Assembly: GCA_027943335.1 (NCBI GenBank)
Contig: BSBK01004083.1
Location: forward strand, 1-64,000
Length of the DNA stretch: 64,000 bases
Source: Chamaecyparis obtusa
Taxonomy: Eukaryota > Streptophyta > Pinopsida > Cupressales > Cupressaceae
Direction: 5' to 3'
Within the stretch, counting starts at the first letter, position 1; every line of letters starts with the position of its first letter. The notes beneath the pieces were generated by a model. That model did no database searches and was not told the origin of the DNA. It was given only the letters and a program-made list of their open reading frames with translations. Below are positions 61,940-64,000 of this stretch, piece after piece. The translations under genes and the position numbers were made by a program.

Positions 61940-62072
61940 ACAAAATAAAGGAATAGCTGAGTCTAGGGTGGTTCGATCCAGTGGGAGCCTCATATGGTAG
62001 CGGTATTGCTACAGGATCAGTCTCCGAGTGGGAGGGTTTTTTTTTGTATAGTGTGGATACTGATCAGTCACC
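61940..62072 (+). other. 3' non-coding leader to the polypurine tract
   Basis: Short non-coding stretch holding AGTGGGAGCC and GAGTGGGAGGG, two upstream purine-rich words related to the tract at 62073. Confidence 0.7.
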
Positions 62073-62083
62073 AAGTGGGAGAT
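62073..62083 (+). other. Polypurine tract
   Basis: AAGTGGGAGAT directly before the 3' LTR. Confidence 0.85.
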
Positions 62084-62491
62084 TGTTAGCTTGTGGTGAC
62101 TAATCAGGAAAGTACTGTACACTTTTCCTCCCGACCTCATGATTTTTTTTGAGGCCGACTACTTTTTGGTTATTTGGGCCGACATGTTATAATTCATTCT
62201 AACCCTAAAGTGACAAAAATATTGTATAATATGGCTTAGGGTTAGGGATTTTTTTGAATGTATGATTTTAGTACTTGTGGTGGAATTGAGCTATAAGGGA
62301 TTACAGATTGTAATCAGGTTGTAATCACTGGATAATAGTAATATTGGACTTGCTGTTGGTGGACATAGCCCAGGGATTGGGTGAACCACATTAAATCTTT
62401 GTGTCTTGTGTTCTCTTCTGCGTGGTTTATTGTTTTCTGATATTAGTTATATTTGCAAATAATTGTTATTTCTGCGTTGTTAATCCTAACA
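62084..62491 (+). repeat. 3' LTR
   Basis: Starts TGTTAGCTTGTGGTGACTAA and ends GTTAATCCTAACA. By eye it differs from the 5' copy at roughly two dozen positions, mostly transitions, besides the two length changes. Confidence 0.94.
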
Positions 62492-62496
62492 GATGA
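62492..62496. repeat. Target-site duplication, right copy
   Basis: GATGA, identical to 54787-54791. Confidence 0.9.
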
Positions 62497-63660
62497 TGGC
62501 TTGAATTCTTGAGAATGCTTGATTGATCTTGGATGTCTTTCACACTTGATTGCTTGATGAAAAGATGGAGTGCTTCATGAAAAGTGGATGATGAAATGAG
62601 AGAGAAAGGCTTCCTTTTATACTAGTCTAGGGCACAAAATTCTAGAGAGGTTGACATAGGAGAATTAAATTACAATTAAGTCCTAACCCCTAGAAATTGA
62701 CCTAGATTAAATACAATTTAAGAGTTTACCATTCTGAAATCTGAAACGGCCGACCCAGAAGCGGGAAAATAAAACTTTCTGAAACCTGACATCCAGAAAT
62801 CATGGAATCTTGAAATCTAGACCTTGTGTCAAGGATGAGGTCAAATTTAACCTAGGTTAGAGTCGAGGTTGAACTTGACCTAAAAGGTTGACCTTGACCC
62901 TAAGGTCAAAGATCTTAGGATCTTAGTCTAGAGTGCTAGAAAAGTGTAGAAAGAGAGTGGAAAAAAGGGTAGAGTGAAGAGAAAAGCTAGATTCAAGTGA
63001 GGGACCTACCTGAGGTGTTTGACATGACCCCAAACTACATACTCAGAGGTCTAAACTAGTCTTAAATGGAAGTGCTTCTATTTTACGATGATACATTTAG
63101 CCCCCACTTTAGCAAGAGTATGGATTCGATGCAAAACTCTTGGTAAAGGAGAAGAAAGAAGAGATCCAAGTGGATTCACAATGAGATAGAATAACACTTA
63201 GTTAAGGAAACAAGCCCCTAGGCTAAGGATTCTAACTAAACATACATGCACAAGGGTGTGAAAAACTAAAAGACACACAAAAGAGAGGGGTTAGTACAAA
63301 CCAAAATCAACTAGTAGAGGAAACCTTGTTGAGAAATGCTTCCTATACTAATATCATATTTGGAAAGCTATCATAAAATCATAAATGGTTACATAAGAAA
63401 GACAAGAGAAACACTATAAATAACATAGCTTCATGATCCAGTCCTACTAGCATGAGAGCGAAAAGAGAGAAAAGGAAAGTGATTACCTCGCCCAGTAAGA
63501 TGCCCACCTTACCGTGAATCACCAAGGAGGGAGAGCCCAACAAATAGCAAAACCTGATAGTTCACCCAAAAATTGTGCTTTGCAATTGTAATGCGTCTTC
63601 TAATGGCTTTTGAAATACCCATAGATCCACCTTATTGTATCACCATGGAATATAAAATGG
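62497..63660 (-). other. Probable minus-strand LTR (promoter side)
   Basis: No coding region is present. The minus-strand TATA box, the continuity with 54081-54786 across the Copia, and tandem repeats further right suggest U3/R of a long LTR. Repeated GGTTGACCTTGACC / GGTCAAA words lie at 62835-62915. The LTR ends were not identified. Confidence 0.4.
62614..62622 (-). promoter_or_regulatory. TATA box on the minus strand
   Basis: Minus strand reads AGTATAAAAGGAAGCC, a strong plant TATA box, followed by a C/T-rich leader (CTTTCTCTCTCATTTCATCA). It fits the promoter of a long minus-strand LTR. Confidence 0.5.
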
Positions 63661-64000
63661 GTGTCCTTTTAGGATTTAACAACTTATGTGTGTTACCTTC
63701 AGAAGATTTAGCATATTGAAAATTAAAAAATGCGTGTCTCTTCAGGATTTAGCAACTTATGTGCATTACCTTTAGAGGATTTAGCATATTGAAAATTGAA
63801 AAATGTGCGTCTCTTCAAGATTTAGCAACTTATGTGCGTTACCTTCAAAGGATTTAGCATATTGAAAATTGAAAAATGTGCGTCTCTTCAGGATTTAGCA
63901 ACTTATGTACGTTACCTTCAAAGGATTTAGCATATTGAAAATTGAAAAATGTATGTCTCTTTAGGATTTAGGAACTTATGTGCATTACCTTAAGAGGATT
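63661..64000. repeat. Tandem repeat of about 73 bp, at least 4.6 copies
   Basis: Units share GTCTCTTCAGGATTTAGCAA, CTTATGTGCGTTACCTTC and GATTTAGCATATTGAAAATT. GTCTCT begins at 63735, 63809, 63882 and 63955, with an older copy from about 63661. The array continues past the window end. Confidence 0.92.

Larger units (their letters stand above)
54792..62491 (+). mobile_element. Full-length Copia (Tork/Tnt1-type) with a nested solo LTR
   Basis: LTRs of 486 and 408 bp, primer site, one gag-pol frame, polypurine tract and GATGA duplications. Removing the 2,604-bp insertion and one ATTCC leaves about 5.1 kb, a normal Copia length. The coding sequence has six in-frame TAG stops and one small frameshift, much less decay than the related element at 34000. 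Lineage is judged from HNRLGHMSEKGMKLLHSKK and the RT. Confidence 0.94.

Overview
The window is plant nuclear DNA, AT-rich and built almost entirely from decayed, nested retrotransposons. The LTR elements carry initiator-Met tRNA primer sites, plant-type Ty1/Copia and Ty3/Gypsy pol domains, a plant LINE and one PPR-repeat fragment. Long LTRs (about 3 kb), deep nesting and the lack of any intact host gene suggest a very large seed-plant genome, possibly a gymnosperm; that last step is inference. No intact protein-coding gene, tRNA or rRNA was found.

Layout. 1-4052: 5' part of a minus-strand Gypsy-like element (gag start, primer site, 3.07 kb LTR with a GC-rich island). 5040-5781: dead LINE ORF1 (DUF4283 plus knuckle). 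6221-6607: three 129-bp tandem repeats. 7161-15434: a complete 8.3 kb LTR element with target-site duplication (TSD) GTATC. It has no reverse transcriptase or integrase; it carries a coiled-coil, multi-zinc-knuckle gag-like ORF and a second long ORF of unknown family. 15440-29210: mostly AT-rich DNA with a PPR pseudogene scrap, TA/TG microsatellites, a palindromic 20-bp satellite and a pair of inverted repeats. 29211-33840: a minus-strand LINE split by a 2.98 kb solo LTR (TSD CCCTT). 34000-45618: an old Copia split by a younger, different Copia (35579-43223, TSD TCCAT). 45619-50493: Gypsy pol wreck. 50964-about 53910: 5' LTR and gag-like ORF of a second element built like the 7161 one. 54787-62496: a Tork/Tnt1-type Copia (TSD GATGA) whose integrase is split by a 2.6 kb solo LTR (TSD ATTCC). 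The surrounding DNA looks like a minus-strand LTR with its own TATA box. 63661-64000: 73-bp tandem repeats running off the window.

The most unusual items are two. The solo LTR at 57333-59936 holds seven spaced, near-perfect roughly 46-50 bp hairpins sharing one core. The pol-less element at 7161-15434 has an unrecognised second ORF with intron-like signals and a TATA-like box upstream of it, a layout partly echoed in the element at 50964. The genes present do not form a cellular pathway. They record successive insertions, solo-LTR formation and decay, much of it transitions at CG and CNG sites as expected of methylated transposons.
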